This document shows, in pieces, positions 7,896 to 15,831 of a stretch of 64,000 bases of DNA; the stretch's first letter is position 1; each line of letters starts with the position of its first letter. Both the position numbers and the translations under genes were made by a program. Source of the stretch: Streptomyces griseofuscus (GTDB lineage Bacteria > Actinomycetota > Actinomycetes > Streptomycetales > Streptomycetaceae); NCBI RefSeq assembly GCF_014673495.1, contig NZ_CP051006.1, positions 4,464,001-4,528,000 on the forward strand. Reading direction: 5' to 3'. A model generated the notes under the pieces. That model saw only the letters and a list, made by a program, of their open reading frames with translations. It ran no database searches and was not told the DNA's origin.

Positions 7896-10460
7896 CTACT
7901 CGCCGGGGTGGGCGAGTTCGATGTCGTGACCGTCGGCACCGGTGCCGGTGACGGTCAGCGCGGTCGCCACCGGCGGGTAGCCGGTCGCGATGACGGTGTA
8001 CTCACCGCTGTCCAGGTCGGTGAAGGCGTACGCGCCGTCCGTACCCGTGGTGGCGCTGCCGACCACGTTTCCGGCCTGGTCGACCAGGGTCACCCGGGCG
8101 TCGGCCAGCGGTCCGTGCGGGGCCTTGACGACACCCTGGAGGCGGGCACCGGCGTCCAGGTCGACGCCGACCCGGGTGATACCGGTGGCGGCCACCTCGA
8201 CGGGCAGGGCGCGCGGCCGGAAACCGCCCGCGTTGACGGCGACCGTCACCGGTCCGGGCACCAGGTCGGTGAAGGCGAACTCGCCCTGCTCCCCGGTGGC
8301 GGCGGTGGCCAGCAGGTCACCGCGCACATCGGTGACGATCACCATGGCGTCCTTGACCGGCAGCGCGCTCCCGCTCGCCCGCACCACACCGGTCAGCCCG
8401 CTGGTGCCGCTGAGCAGAAGGTCGTACGACAGCGCTTCCTCGCCCACCACGACGGTGGAGGCCTGCGGCTGGTAGCCGTCGGCGGAGGCGATCAGGACGT
8501 AGCTGCCGGTGCCGGGGGCGGCCAGCGCGTAGGAGCCGTCGGCCTGGGCGACGGAGCGGCCCAGCTGGCGGCCGGCCAGCGAGATCAGGGTGACCGCGGC
8601 CCCCGGGACCGGGGCGCTCTCGGCGCCGCGGACGAAGCCGTGCACCGGGGTGCCGTCGCCGCCCGAACCGGGTTCGGCGATGGTCGCCACGGCCGTCATC
8701 GGGGCCGCGCTCGCGGTCGCGGTGGCCAGCGCTTCGGTGGCACCCACCACCGGGGCGGGCGCGGTCAGGCTGGGCACCTTCTCCTGGACGGGCTCGTCCG
8801 GCACGTTCCGCATGGTGTTCTCCACAGTGCTCTCCAGCGTGTTCTCCACGATCCCGGCCTTCTCCTGCGCGGCCTGGGTCAGCGCGCCGGTCGTCCGCAG
8901 CGGGACCTCCTTGATGAACATCACCACGACGAAGGCGACCAGGGCGCAGGGCGCCGCGTAGAGGAAGACGTCGGCGATGCCGTGCCCGTAGGCGCTTTCC
9001 AGCCAATGACGGATCGGCAGGGGCAGGCTGTTCATGTCGGGCAGCTCGCCGCCGCCGACGGCCTGGGCCGCGGCCATCCGGGCCTTCGGGCTGAGTTCGC
9101 CGATGCTGTTGGCGGCGTAGTGGCTGATCCGGTCCGACATGACCGAGCCGAGCACGCCGACGCCGACCGCACCACCGAGGGAGCGGAAGAAGCTCACCGT
9201 GGAGGAGGCGGCGCCCAGGTCCTTCGGGGCGACCTGGTTCTGCGTGGAGAGCACCAGGTTCTGCATCATCATGCCGACGCCGATACCCAGGAGCGCCATG
9301 TAGATGGACAGCTGCCAGTAGGGGGTGTCGTAGCGCATCAGGCTGAGCAGGGACAGCCCCGCGGTGAGGAACAGACCGCCGGCGACCAGCCAGTTCTTCC
9401 AGCGTCCGGTGTTGGAGATGATCCGCCCGGAGACCATGGAGGAGAGGAACAGACCACCGATCATCGGGATGGTCATCACACCGGACATGGTCGGGGACTT
9501 GTCCCGCGCCAGCTGGAAGTACTGCGAGAAGAAGACGGTGCCCGAGTACATGCCGACGCCGACGAACAGCGAGGCCACCGAGGCCAGCGAGATCGTGCGG
9601 TTGCGGAACAGGCGCAGCGGGATGATCGGCTCCGCCGCCTTGGTCTCGGTGAAGACGAAGGCCAGCGCGAGCAGGATCGTGCCGCCCACCATCACGTACG
9701 TCTGCCAGGACAGCCAGTCGTACTTGTCGTTGGCGAAGGTCACCCAGATCAGCAGCAGCGAGGCGGCCGCGGTGATGAAGAAGGCGCCGAGCCAGTCGAC
9801 CTTGACCTCGCGCTTGGTGAGCGGCAGGTGCAGGGTCTTCTGGAGGACGACCAGCGCGATCAGCGCGAAGGGGATGCCGACGAACAGGCAGTAGCGCCAG
9901 CCGAGCCAGCTGGTGTCGGTGATGACACCGCCGAGCAGCGGACCGCCGACGGTGGCGACGGCGAAGGTGGCGCCGGTGTAGCCGGAGTACCGGCCGCGCT
10001 CACGCGGGGCGATCATCGCGGCCAGGATGACCTGCACCAGGGCGGACAGACCGCCGGCGCCGAGGCCCTGGATCACCCGGGCGGTGATCAGCATCGCCGG
10101 GTTCTGCGCGAGACCGGCGATGATCGAGCCGGCCACGTAGATGACCAGGGATATCTGGACGAGCGCCTTCTTGCTCATCAGGTCGGACAGCTTGCCCCAC
10201 AGGGGCACGGAGGCGGTCATCGCCAGCAGGGCCGCGGTGACGACCCAGGTGTACGCGGACTGGCCGCCGCCGAGGTCCTTGATGATCGTCGGCAGTGCGT
10301 TGGTGACGATCGTGGAGGACAGGATGGCGGCGAACAGGCCCAGCAGCAGGCCGGAGAGCGCCTCCATGATCTGGCGGTGGGTCATCGGGGCGTCGCCCGC
10401 CGAGGAGCCTCCCCCGTGCTTGGCGTGAGCCCGCACACCGGCTGGTGTGGTCGTTGCCAT
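7896..10460 (-). CDS. DHA2-type MFS exporter with three C-terminal carboxypeptidase-regulatory-like domains
   Basis: 854 aa. Residues ~25-515 form a 14-helix DHA2/EmrB-like drug:H+ antiporter (LLGLFAAILSSTIVTNALPTI, GKLSDLMSKK, motif C-like GGPLLGGVITD). After a ~90-residue linker rich in Ala, Val and Glu, three beta-sandwich repeats follow at ~605-690, ~690-770 and ~775-854, each with a G-V-x-P-x-DA/GA-V-V/T and DG-Y/F-A-F signature (for example GPLADARVTLVDQAG, TGTDGAYAFTDLDSGEYTV). The average MFS exporter ends near residue 500, so the tail is an added module. The gene starts 13 nt after a MarR gene and shares its promoter. Confidence 0.9.
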   Translation of the reverse strand: MATTTPAGVRAHAKHGGGSSAGDAPMTHRQIMEALSGLLLGLFAAILSSTIVTNALPTIIKDLGGGQSAYTWVVTAALLAMTASVPLWGKLSDLMSKKALVQISLVIYVAGSIIAGLAQNPAMLITARVIQGLGAGGLSALVQVILAAMIAPRERGRYSGYTGATFAVATVGGPLLGGVITDTSWLGWRYCLFVGIPFALIALVVLQKTLHLPLTKREVKVDWLGAFFITAAASLLLIWVTFANDKYDWLSWQTYVMVGGTILLALAFVFTETKAAEPIIPLRLFRNRTISLASVASLFVGVGMYSGTVFFSQYFQLARDKSPTMSGVMTIPMIGGLFLSSMVSGRIISNTGRWKNWLVAGGLFLTAGLSLLSLMRYDTPYWQLSIYMALLGIGVGMMMQNLVLSTQNQVAPKDLGAASSTVSFFRSLGGAVGVGVLGSVMSDRISHYAANSIGELSPKARMAAAQAVGGGELPDMNSLPLPIRHWLESAYGHGIADVFLYAAPCALVAFVVVMFIKEVPLRTTGALTQAAQEKAGIVENTLESTVENTMRNVPDEPVQEKVPSLTAPAPVVGATEALATATASAAPMTAVATIAEPGSGGDGTPVHGFVRGAESAPVPGAAVTLISLAGRQLGRSVAQADGSYALAAPGTGSYVLIASADGYQPQASTVVVGEEALSYDLLLSGTSGLTGVVRASGSALPVKDAMVIVTDVRGDLLATAATGEQGEFAFTDLVPGPVTVAVNAGGFRPRALPVEVAATGITRVGVDLDAGARLQGVVKAPHGPLADARVTLVDQAGNVVGSATTGTDGAYAFTDLDSGEYTVIATGYPPVATALTVTGTGADGHDIELAHPGE

Positions 10461-10473
10461 GGGCTTCCTTTTC

Positions 10474-10968
10474 TTACGTGCTTGCGGGTGTACGGGTGGT
10501 CTCTTCGACTACGGGGGTGGGTGGCCGGGCCGCGGGGGACCGGCAGTCGCCGAACGACGAGCGCAGGCGGGTCATCAGCCGGATGAGCTGGCCGACCTCG
10601 TCGTCGGTCCAGTCATCGAGCCGCTCGGCGAGCAGCTGAGAGGTCCGCCGGGACAGGTCGTCCAGCTGTGCCTCGCCCGCGGGCGTCAGGCGCAGGATGC
10701 GCGAGCGCTTGTCCGCCGGGTCCGGGTGCCGTTCGATCCAGCCGCGTGCGGCGACATGCGCGACGTGCCGACTGGTCACCGACAGATCGACGGCCAGCAG
10801 CTCCGCGAGCTTGCTCATGCGCATGTCGCCATGCCGGCCGAGCAGCGTCAGCACGGCGGCCGAGCCCCCGGGACACTCGGGGGGCAGTACCCGTACGAGG
10901 TCCCGTTTCACGGCGCCGACGGCGCTGAGCTGACGCGCAAGCTCGTCAAACTGCGCATGCTCGGCCAT
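10474..10968 (-). CDS. MarR-family transcriptional regulator
   Basis: 164 aa. A winged helix (HGDMRMSKLAELLAVDLSVTSRHVAHVAARGWIERHPDPADKRSRILRLT) with the wing DPADKRS is diagnostic of MarR. ATG 10968 is chosen over GTG 10971 because GGAGG sits 4 nt before the ATG and only 1 nt before the GTG. It is the first gene of an operon with the DHA2 exporter. Two TTGC-N5-GCAA dyads in its promoter make autorepression, with ligand-triggered induction of the pump, the likely mode of action. Confidence 0.92.
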   Translation of the reverse strand: MAEHAQFDELARQLSAVGAVKRDLVRVLPPECPGGSAAVLTLLGRHGDMRMSKLAELLAVDLSVTSRHVAHVAARGWIERHPDPADKRSRILRLTPAGEAQLDDLSRRTSQLLAERLDDWTDDEVGQLIRLMTRLRSSFGDCRSPAARPPTPVVEETTRTPAST

Positions 10969-10984
10969 CACACCTCCCGTATTC

Positions 10985-11027
10985 GTTGCTTAGGGCAACC
11001 ATAAGGGCCATTGGTTGCTACAGGCAA
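10985..11027 (-). promoter_or_regulatory. marR-MFS promoter with two MarR-type operators
   Basis: On the minus strand a TTGCCT -35 (11022-11027) and a TATGGT -10 (10998-11003) are separated by 18 nt. Operator 1, TTGC-N5-GCAA (11015-11027), overlaps the -35. Operator 2, GTTGC-N5-GCAAC (10985-10999), covers the -10 edge and the start site. Dyad centres are 29 bp apart. The leader would be ~22 nt. Confidence 0.65.
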
Positions 11028-11137
11028 ATAAGTAGGGAGTTGCTCATGTAAAACCTTGGCAAAGGCATGGCGTTGCGGATGTGAATATGCAGGGAGGTGC
11101 GCGAAGGGTGTCCCCGTCTGTCCCGGTGGCCCCCCAC

Positions 11138-11167
11138 TTGGGTGCCCCGGCCCGTCTTCGCTAAGGT
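11138..11167 (+). promoter_or_regulatory. Candidate promoter giving a near-leaderless mRNA
   Basis: TTGGGT (11138-11143), an 18-nt spacer and TAAGGT (11162-11167) place the transcription start at ~11174-11176, at or next to the ATG of the following small gene. That gene has no Shine-Dalgarno sequence. Confidence 0.4.
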
Positions 11168-11175
11168 CTCGGCTC

Positions 11176-11379
11176 ATGGCTAACACCCAGGGCCCCCAGG
11201 GCAATTACGACCCTGCCGGCAGCACTCAGATGTTCCGCGCGTTCGTCGACGAGGCTCCGCAGGGGCGTCAGCAGCAGGCGGCCGCCCCCTCTTCCTCCGG
11301 TCCGCGCGTCGGCGTGATCATCGGCGTCATCGTGGCCCTCGTGGTCGTGGCCGGCGTCGCCTGGCTCGCGCTGAAGTAA
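11176..11379 (+). CDS. Small single-pass membrane protein, conserved hypothetical
   Basis: 67 aa. A polar, Gln/Gly/Ala-rich N-terminal half (MANTQGPQGNYDPAGSTQMF, then QGRQQQAAAPSSSGPR) precedes one membrane helix (VGVIIGVIVALVVVAGVAWLAL) and a terminal Lys. The layout predicts a cytoplasmic N-terminus with a C-terminal anchor. I do not recognise a named family. The ATG has no ribosome-binding site, and a -10-like TAAGGT ends 8 nt before it, which fits leaderless translation. Confidence 0.75.
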   Translation: MANTQGPQGNYDPAGSTQMFRAFVDEAPQGRQQQAAAPSSSGPRVGVIIGVIVALVVVAGVAWLALK

Positions 11380-11416
11380 CCGGCGCACCCGGAGGGGGGC
11401 ACCCCTTCTCCGGCGA

Positions 11417-12187
11417 TCACTTCCACTGGACGGACAGGTCCCGCGTCTCGATGTGCATGCCCAGCGGCACTCTCCAGGCGTCGAGGCACACCGTCCAGGT
11501 GTGGTCCGTGCGCGCCCCGGCGCCGATCGGCACCGGGAGCGCCTCGGACGTCCGCACGGTCGACCAGTCGATGCCGAGCGCCCCGATGACGTGCGTCCCG
11601 AACGTCACCGACCCCGAACGCACCGCTGTGCCCCCGGAGTTCCGGAAGCCCACGGTCACCTTCTGGCACCACCGCTGATCCCCGTCCGCCGTCACCGGCT
11701 CTCCCCAGGAGAGGGCGGCGGGCGCGGGCGGCGCGGTGGGAGCGGGGGTCGGGTCCGGTGGGGCGGGGGCGGGGGTCGTACGACCGTCACCCGTACCCGG
11801 GCCCCCGCCCGGGCTCGCACCCGCGCCCGTGCTCGTGCCGGTCGGGGAGGGCCGGTCCGGCGTGCTCGGGACGGGGCCGTTGCCGACCCGCGCGGGACCC
11901 GGTCCGGAGCCGGTGGCGCCCGACGGGGAGCCGGCGGTGCCCGGAGAAGTCGTCCCGCCGCCCTTCGGCCCGTCCAGCGGGGCCATCGTCACCGACCCCG
12001 TGGGGCTCGCGTCGACCGGACCCGGGCGTCCCGCGCCACCCACCGCCACATAGCCGCCCCCGCCGCCCGAGCCGGCGCACGCCCCGAGGGCCGCGCCCAG
12101 GCACACGACGGCCGCCGAGGCTCCCGCGAGGGCGCGCCGGCGGCCGGGTGACCATGTCGTCGAACGAAGCGTCCCATGACGAAGCAT
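11417..12187 (-). CDS. Putative lipoprotein with Pro/Gly/Thr-rich linker
   Basis: 256 aa. A twin-arginine-like charged start (SPGRRRALAGASAAVVCLGAALGAC) ends in the lipobox LGAC, giving a lipid-anchored Cys at ~36. Residues ~40-150 are a low-complexity Gly/Pro/Thr/Ser linker that probably crosses the cell wall. The C-terminal ~100 residues form a compact domain (LSWGEPVTADGDQRWCQKVTVGFRNSGG, then DHTWTVCLDAWRVPLG) with two Cys that may form a disulfide. It resembles cellulose-binding-like or DUF sandwich domains, but I cannot name it. Confidence 0.8.
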   Translation of the reverse strand: MLRHGTLRSTTWSPGRRRALAGASAAVVCLGAALGACAGSGGGGGYVAVGGAGRPGPVDASPTGSVTMAPLDGPKGGGTTSPGTAGSPSGATGSGPGPARVGNGPVPSTPDRPSPTGTSTGAGASPGGGPGTGDGRTTPAPAPPDPTPAPTAPPAPAALSWGEPVTADGDQRWCQKVTVGFRNSGGTAVRSGSVTFGTHVIGALGIDWSTVRTSEALPVPIGAGARTDHTWTVCLDAWRVPLGMHIETRDLSVQWK

Positions 12188-12225
12188 CCGGCCATGGTGG
12201 CTGACGCTCCGTCAGATGGGAACCC

Positions 12226-13140
12226 TCAGTCCGAGATCAGGCCCTCGCGCAGTTGGGACAGGGTCCGGGTGAGCAGCCGGGAGACATGCATCTGGGAGAT
12301 GCCGACCTCCTCGCCGATCTGCGACTGCGTCATGTTGGCGAAGAAGCGCAGCATGATGATCCGCCGCTCCCGGGGCGGGAGTTTGGCCAGCAGCGGCTTG
12401 AGGGACTCGCGGTACTCCACCCCCTCCAGGGCGGTGTCCTCGTAGCCCAGCCGGTCGGCCAGGGAGCCCTCGCCGCCGTCGTCCTCCGGGGCCGGGGAGT
12501 CCAGCGAGGAGGCGGTGTACGCGTTGCCGACCGCGAGGCCGTCGACCACGTCCTCCTCGGAGACACCGAGGACGGCGGCCAGTTCGGTCACCGTGGGGGA
12601 GCGGTCCAGCTTCTGCGACAGCTCGTCGCTGGCCTTGGTGAGGGCCAGGCGCAGCTCCTGGAGGCGGCGCGGCACCCGCACCGACCAGGAGGTGTCGCGG
12701 AAGAAGCGCTTGATCTCGCCGACCACCGTCGGCATCGCGAACGTCGGGAACTCCACGCCCCGTTCGCAGTCGAAGCGGTCGATCGCCTTGATCAGGCCGA
12801 TGGTGCCGACCTGGACGATGTCCTCCATCGGCTCGTTGCGCGAGCGGAAACGTGCCGCCGCGTAGCGGACCAGCGGCAGGTTCAGCTCGATCAGGGTGTC
12901 CCGGACGTAGGCGCGCTCGGGGCTGTTCTCGTCCAGCGCGGCCAGGCGCAGGAACAGGGAGCGGGACAGGGTGCGGGTGTCGATGGCCTCGCCCGTCGGC
13001 GGGGTGGCCGGGGCAGGCACGGCGTCGAGGGTCGTGACGACCTCGATGCCGTCGAGGACGTCGAGTGCGTCGAGCTCCTTGGGCGCCGCCTCGCTCTTCG
13101 CGGGCGTCAGCACTTTCGAGCTGCCCTGTTCTGCGGACAT
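12226..13140 (-). CDS. sigN: SigB/SigF/SigG-type RNA polymerase sigma factor (SigN orthologue)
   Basis: 304 aa. Region 2 (LPLVRYAAARFRSRNEPMEDIVQVGTIGLIKAIDRFD, then EFPTFAMPTVVGEIKRFFRD), region 3 and the region 4 helix-turn-helix (MTQSQIGEEVGISQMHVSRLLTRTLSQLR) are all present. It lacks region 1.1, as the stress/developmental sigma-B-like group does. ATG 13140 is preceded by AAGGGGG. The 50 upstream in-frame codons are rejected because they cross the promoter. The sigN name rests on tandem position next to the SigF-like gene, recalled from S. coelicolor. A matching sigma-B-type promoter upstream suggests autoregulation. No anti-sigma gene is adjacent. Confidence 0.82.
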   Translation of the reverse strand: MSAEQGSSKVLTPAKSEAAPKELDALDVLDGIEVVTTLDAVPAPATPPTGEAIDTRTLSRSLFLRLAALDENSPERAYVRDTLIELNLPLVRYAAARFRSRNEPMEDIVQVGTIGLIKAIDRFDCERGVEFPTFAMPTVVGEIKRFFRDTSWSVRVPRRLQELRLALTKASDELSQKLDRSPTVTELAAVLGVSEEDVVDGLAVGNAYTASSLDSPAPEDDGGEGSLADRLGYEDTALEGVEYRESLKPLLAKLPPRERRIIMLRFFANMTQSQIGEEVGISQMHVSRLLTRTLSQLREGLISD

Positions 13141-13543
13141 GCCACCCCCTTCGGGTCGCGGGACGATCGCGGCCGCGCCGTCGAGTCGAGCAACGCAGCC
13201 TTCACCTGAATACCGGTGCCGAGGCCCCGGCAAACGCGTCTTCCGCAGAATGTCACATGTCGGCAACGCGCTGTAGAGACATGTCGACACGGAAGATCCG
13301 AATCACCGCTGGATAAAAGGGGTCTGACGGGCTTTCGGGTTCTCAACTCCGGAAACAGCCCTGGTGAGCGAATCGCTCGGGGCGGTGAGCGCTCGATCGG
13401 GTTTGCGATGCAGAGCTGTTCGGGTGTGTGCTTCGGTGCGCCCACTGTGCGACCACCGACTTGCCCGGTATGCGCCCGGGGCTCTGTTATACGTCGGACC
13501 GCTTGTGGGGCGGCCGTGACCACGGTCCGGTTGTGGTCACCGG
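13141..13543. other. 400-bp intergenic region between sigF and sigN
   Basis: No gene is supported here. The region holds the sigN promoter at 13210-13235 and an A-rich patch (GGATAAAAGG, 13311-13320). Frames that cross it are extensions of the two sigma genes. Confidence 0.6.
13210..13235 (-). promoter_or_regulatory. Sigma-B/F/N-type promoter upstream of sigN
   Basis: Reading the minus strand: GTTT (13232-13235), 16-nt spacer, CGGTAT (13210-13215). This fits the sigma-B-family consensus GTTT-N14-16-GGGTAT with one mismatch. It would give a ~60-nt leader for sigN. Confidence 0.55.
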
Positions 13544-14374
13544 CTACGCGTCGATGCGGTTCGCCGAGCGCAGCCGCTGGAAGCTGCGGGCGAGCAGACG
13601 CGAGACATGCATCTGGGAGACGCCGAGTTCCGCGCTGATCTGCGACTGGGTGAGGTTGCTGTAGTAGCGCAGCAGCAGGATCCGCTGTTCGCGCTCGGGG
13701 AGTTGGACCAGGAGGTGGCGGACCAGGTCGCGGTGCTCCACGCCGTCCAGGGCCGGGTCCTCGTAGCCGATGCGGTCCAGCAGCCCGGGCAGCCCGTCGC
13801 CCTCCTGCGCGGCCTCCAGGGAGGTGGCGTGGTACGAGCGGCCCGCCTCGATGCAGCTGAGCACCTCCTCCTCGCTGATCCGCAGCCGCTCGGCGATCTC
13901 GGCGGTGGAGGGGGAGCGGCCGTGCAGCGTGGTCAGGTCCTCGGTGGCGCTGTTGACCTGCACCCACAGCTCGTGCAGCCGGCGCGGTACGTGCACGGTG
14001 CGGACGTTGTCCCGGAAGTACCGCTTGATCTCGCCCACGACGGTCGGCATGGCGAAGGTCGGGAACTGCACGCCCCGGTCCGGGTCGAAGCGGTCGATGG
14101 CGTTGATCAGACCGATGGTGCCGACCTGGATCACGTCCTCCATGGGCTCGTTGCGGGAGCGGAAGCGGGCGGCGGCGTAGCGCACGAGCGGGAGGTTCGC
14201 CTCGATCAGCGCGCCCCGCACGCGGTTGTGCTCCGGAGTGCCGGGCGCGAGCTCCTTCAGCTCGGCGAAGAGCACCTGGGTCAGGGCCCGGGTGTCCGCG
14301 CCGCGGCGTTTCCCTGGGGGTAGAGAGGCGGGGACGGGGGCCTCCTCCTGGGGCGGCGCAGTACTGGCCGGCAC
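13544..14374 (-). CDS. sigF: SigB/SigF/SigG-type sporulation sigma factor (SigF orthologue)
   Basis: 276 aa. Regions 2 to 4 are strongly conserved with the downstream sigN (ARFRSRNEPMEDVIQVGTIGLINAIDRFD; TFAMPTVVGEIKRYFRDNVRTVHVPRRLHELW; LTQSQISAELGVSQMHVSRLLARSFQRLR). SigF acts late, in spore maturation and pigmentation, in Streptomyces. The start is uncertain: GTG 14374 follows GAAGAGG by 11 nt, while TTG 14398 would add 8 residues. It is a tandem paralogue of sigN on the same strand, separated by 400 bp, so probably transcribed on its own. Confidence 0.85.
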   Translation of the reverse strand: MPASTAPPQEEAPVPASLPPGKRRGADTRALTQVLFAELKELAPGTPEHNRVRGALIEANLPLVRYAAARFRSRNEPMEDVIQVGTIGLINAIDRFDPDRGVQFPTFAMPTVVGEIKRYFRDNVRTVHVPRRLHELWVQVNSATEDLTTLHGRSPSTAEIAERLRISEEEVLSCIEAGRSYHATSLEAAQEGDGLPGLLDRIGYEDPALDGVEHRDLVRHLLVQLPEREQRILLLRYYSNLTQSQISAELGVSQMHVSRLLARSFQRLRSANRIDA

Positions 14375-14509
14375 GGTCAACGCCACCTCTTCGGTCAATC
14401 ATCCGTCAAAAGCGGTCATAGCATCACAAGACATGTGCACTGTGTGCAAGCACCGGATAACGCCGTGTTGTGTTCAATCATTGACAAGTTGGGGCGTGGA
14501 ACACGCGAA

Positions 14510-14536
14510 AGCCCCCCGCCTGCACGGCGGGAGGCT
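14510..14536 (-). terminator. Hairpin terminator after Dabb gene
   Basis: AGCCCCCCGCC pairs with GGCGGGAGGCT (one mismatch) across a 5-nt loop, 27 nt beyond the stop of the Dabb-family gene. Confidence 0.6.
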
Positions 14537-14562
14537 CAGGAAAAGGTGGGCGGGAAGGGGGC

Positions 14563-14856
14563 CTAGAACTCGTAGTCCGCGATCACCCACGTGGCGAACT
14601 CGCGCCACAGGGCGACGCCCGCCTGGTGGGCCGGGTGCTCCAGATAGCGCTGGAGGGCACCGGTGTCCTCGACCGCCGAGTTGATCGCGAAGTCGTAGGC
14701 GATCGGCCGGTCGGTGATGTTCCAGGCGCACTCCCAGGAACGCAGTTCCTCGATCTGCTCCGGCAGCGCCCGGAAGGCCGCCACGCCCGCCGCGACCCGC
14801 GGATCGTCGCGCTCGACGCCCTCGTTGAGCTTGAACAGGACCAAGTGGCGGATCAT
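14563..14856 (-). CDS. Dabb (stress-responsive A/B barrel) family protein
   Basis: 97 aa, the size of a single dimeric alpha-beta barrel domain. It starts IRHLVLFKLNEGV and ends FATWVIADYEF, with the family's central AYDFAINSAVEDTGALQRYLEHPAH. Members form dimeric ferredoxin-like barrels, and a few act as cyclases or monooxygenases, but most bacterial ones are uncharacterised. It is followed on the same strand by sigF, with a terminator between them. Confidence 0.85.
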   Translation of the reverse strand: MIRHLVLFKLNEGVERDDPRVAAGVAAFRALPEQIEELRSWECAWNITDRPIAYDFAINSAVEDTGALQRYLEHPAHQAGVALWREFATWVIADYEF

Positions 14857-14866
14857 GCGGAGTACC

Positions 14867-15046
14867 TCAGTTCTTTCCTCCGTTGGCGGCCCAGGTCATG
14901 AAGTCCCCGATGGCCCTGGCCGCGTCCGATATGCCCTCGAAGCCTATCTGGACATAGCTGGCCGCCTTGGCCGGGTCCGTGATGATCACGTACAGCACGA
15001 AGACCACGAGCGCGTACAGAACGATCTTCTTGGCGTTCACCGCCAC
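14867..15046 (-). CDS. Small membrane protein, hypothetical
   Basis: 59 aa. A single N-terminal helix (IVLYALVVFVLYVIIT) is followed by an amphipathic tail (VQIGFEGISDAARAIGDFMTWAANGGKN). GTG 15046 is preceded by GGGAGGG at 5 nt. The longer open frame reaching 15280 is rejected because it runs through tRNA-Ser. No named family was recognised. It ends 10 nt before the Dabb start, so the two are likely co-transcribed. Confidence 0.75.
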   Translation of the reverse strand: MAVNAKKIVLYALVVFVLYVIITDPAKAASYVQIGFEGISDAARAIGDFMTWAANGGKN

Positions 15047-15164
15047 CGCGGCCCTCCCGTGTGTCCATGGCCCGATGGGCCCCTGCCTGCCGGCGGCGAG
15101 TGTAACGTTCACCCCTTTATCGGGGACCAACGGCCCGCTGTGCAAGGCGATTTGGGCGTATGCG

Positions 15165-15196
15165 GAAAGGGCCCCGTCTTGCGACGAGGCCCTTTC
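15165..15196 (-). terminator. Terminator for tRNA-Ser(CGA)
   Basis: GAAAGGGCC and GGCCCTTTC form the main stem with an inner GTC-TTGC-GAC, directly downstream of the tRNA 3' end on the minus strand. Confidence 0.65.
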
Positions 15197-15201
15197 GGAA
15201 G

Positions 15202-15286
15202 CGGTAGCGGAGGGATTTGAACCCTCGGTGACTTGCGCCACACTCGCTTTCGAGGCGAGCTCCTTCGGCCGCTCGGACACGCTACC
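15202..15286 (-). tRNA. tRNA-Ser (anticodon CGA)
   Basis: 85 nt. Acceptor GGTAGCG/CGCTACC, anticodon stem CTCGC/GCGAG with loop CTCGAAA, a long variable arm as in class II tRNAs, T-arm GGGTTCAAATCCC, discriminator G. CCA is not encoded. Confidence 0.95.
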
Positions 15287-15331
15287 GAGGGAGACCTTAC
15301 AGCACGGTGGGGCGTGGTTCGAAATCGGTAT

Positions 15332-15817
15332 TCAGCGGTCCCGGAAAAACTCCGTGAGCAGGGCCGCGCACTCCCCCGCGAGGACGCCTTCGACGACCTC
15401 CGGGCGGTGGTTGAGCCGCCGGTCGCGCAGCACGTCCCACAGCGAGCCCGCGGCGCCCGCCTTGTCGTCCCGGGCGCCGTAGACCACCCGGTCCACCCGG
15501 GACTGCACCAGCGCGCCCGCGCACATGGTGCAGGGCTCCAGGGTGACCACGAGCGTGCAGCCGGTCAGCCGCCACTCGCCGAGGCGCGCGGCGGCCCGGC
15601 GGATCGCCAGGACCTCCGCGTGGGCTGTGGGATCGCCGGTGGCCTCGCGCTCGTTGTGCCCGGTGGCGAGCACCGTCGTACCGTCGGGGGACAGGACGAC
15701 GGCGCCGACGGGGACGTCCCCGCCCCGGACGGCGGCCTCGGCCTCGGCCAGGGCGAGCCGCATCGCGTCCCGCCAGGGGTCGCGCACCGGGTCCGGCGCC
15801 GCACGGGTGTCACCCAC
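15332..15817 (-). CDS. tadA: tRNA adenosine(34) deaminase
   Basis: 161 aa. Deaminates A34 to inosine in tRNA-Arg(ACG). The zinc site is HAE (GDPTAHAEVLAIRRAA) and PCTMCAGAL, the classical TadA signature. YGARDDKAGAAGS and the C-terminal EFFRDR also fit. The GTG start at 15817 has only a weak ribosome-binding site. Starting at ATG 15763 would remove 18 residues and keep the whole catalytic domain. The partner protein that often accompanies it in actinobacteria lies immediately upstream. Confidence 0.93.
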   Translation of the reverse strand: MGDTRAAPDPVRDPWRDAMRLALAEAEAAVRGGDVPVGAVVLSPDGTTVLATGHNEREATGDPTAHAEVLAIRRAAARLGEWRLTGCTLVVTLEPCTMCAGALVQSRVDRVVYGARDDKAGAAGSLWDVLRDRRLNHRPEVVEGVLAGECAALLTEFFRDR

Positions 15818-15831
15818 CGGTCGTCCCGCGG

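Noticed and set aside
14867..15280. 137-codon ORF as one protein
   Set aside because: Its N-terminal half reads through tRNA-Ser; only the 59-codon part with a ribosome-binding site is kept.
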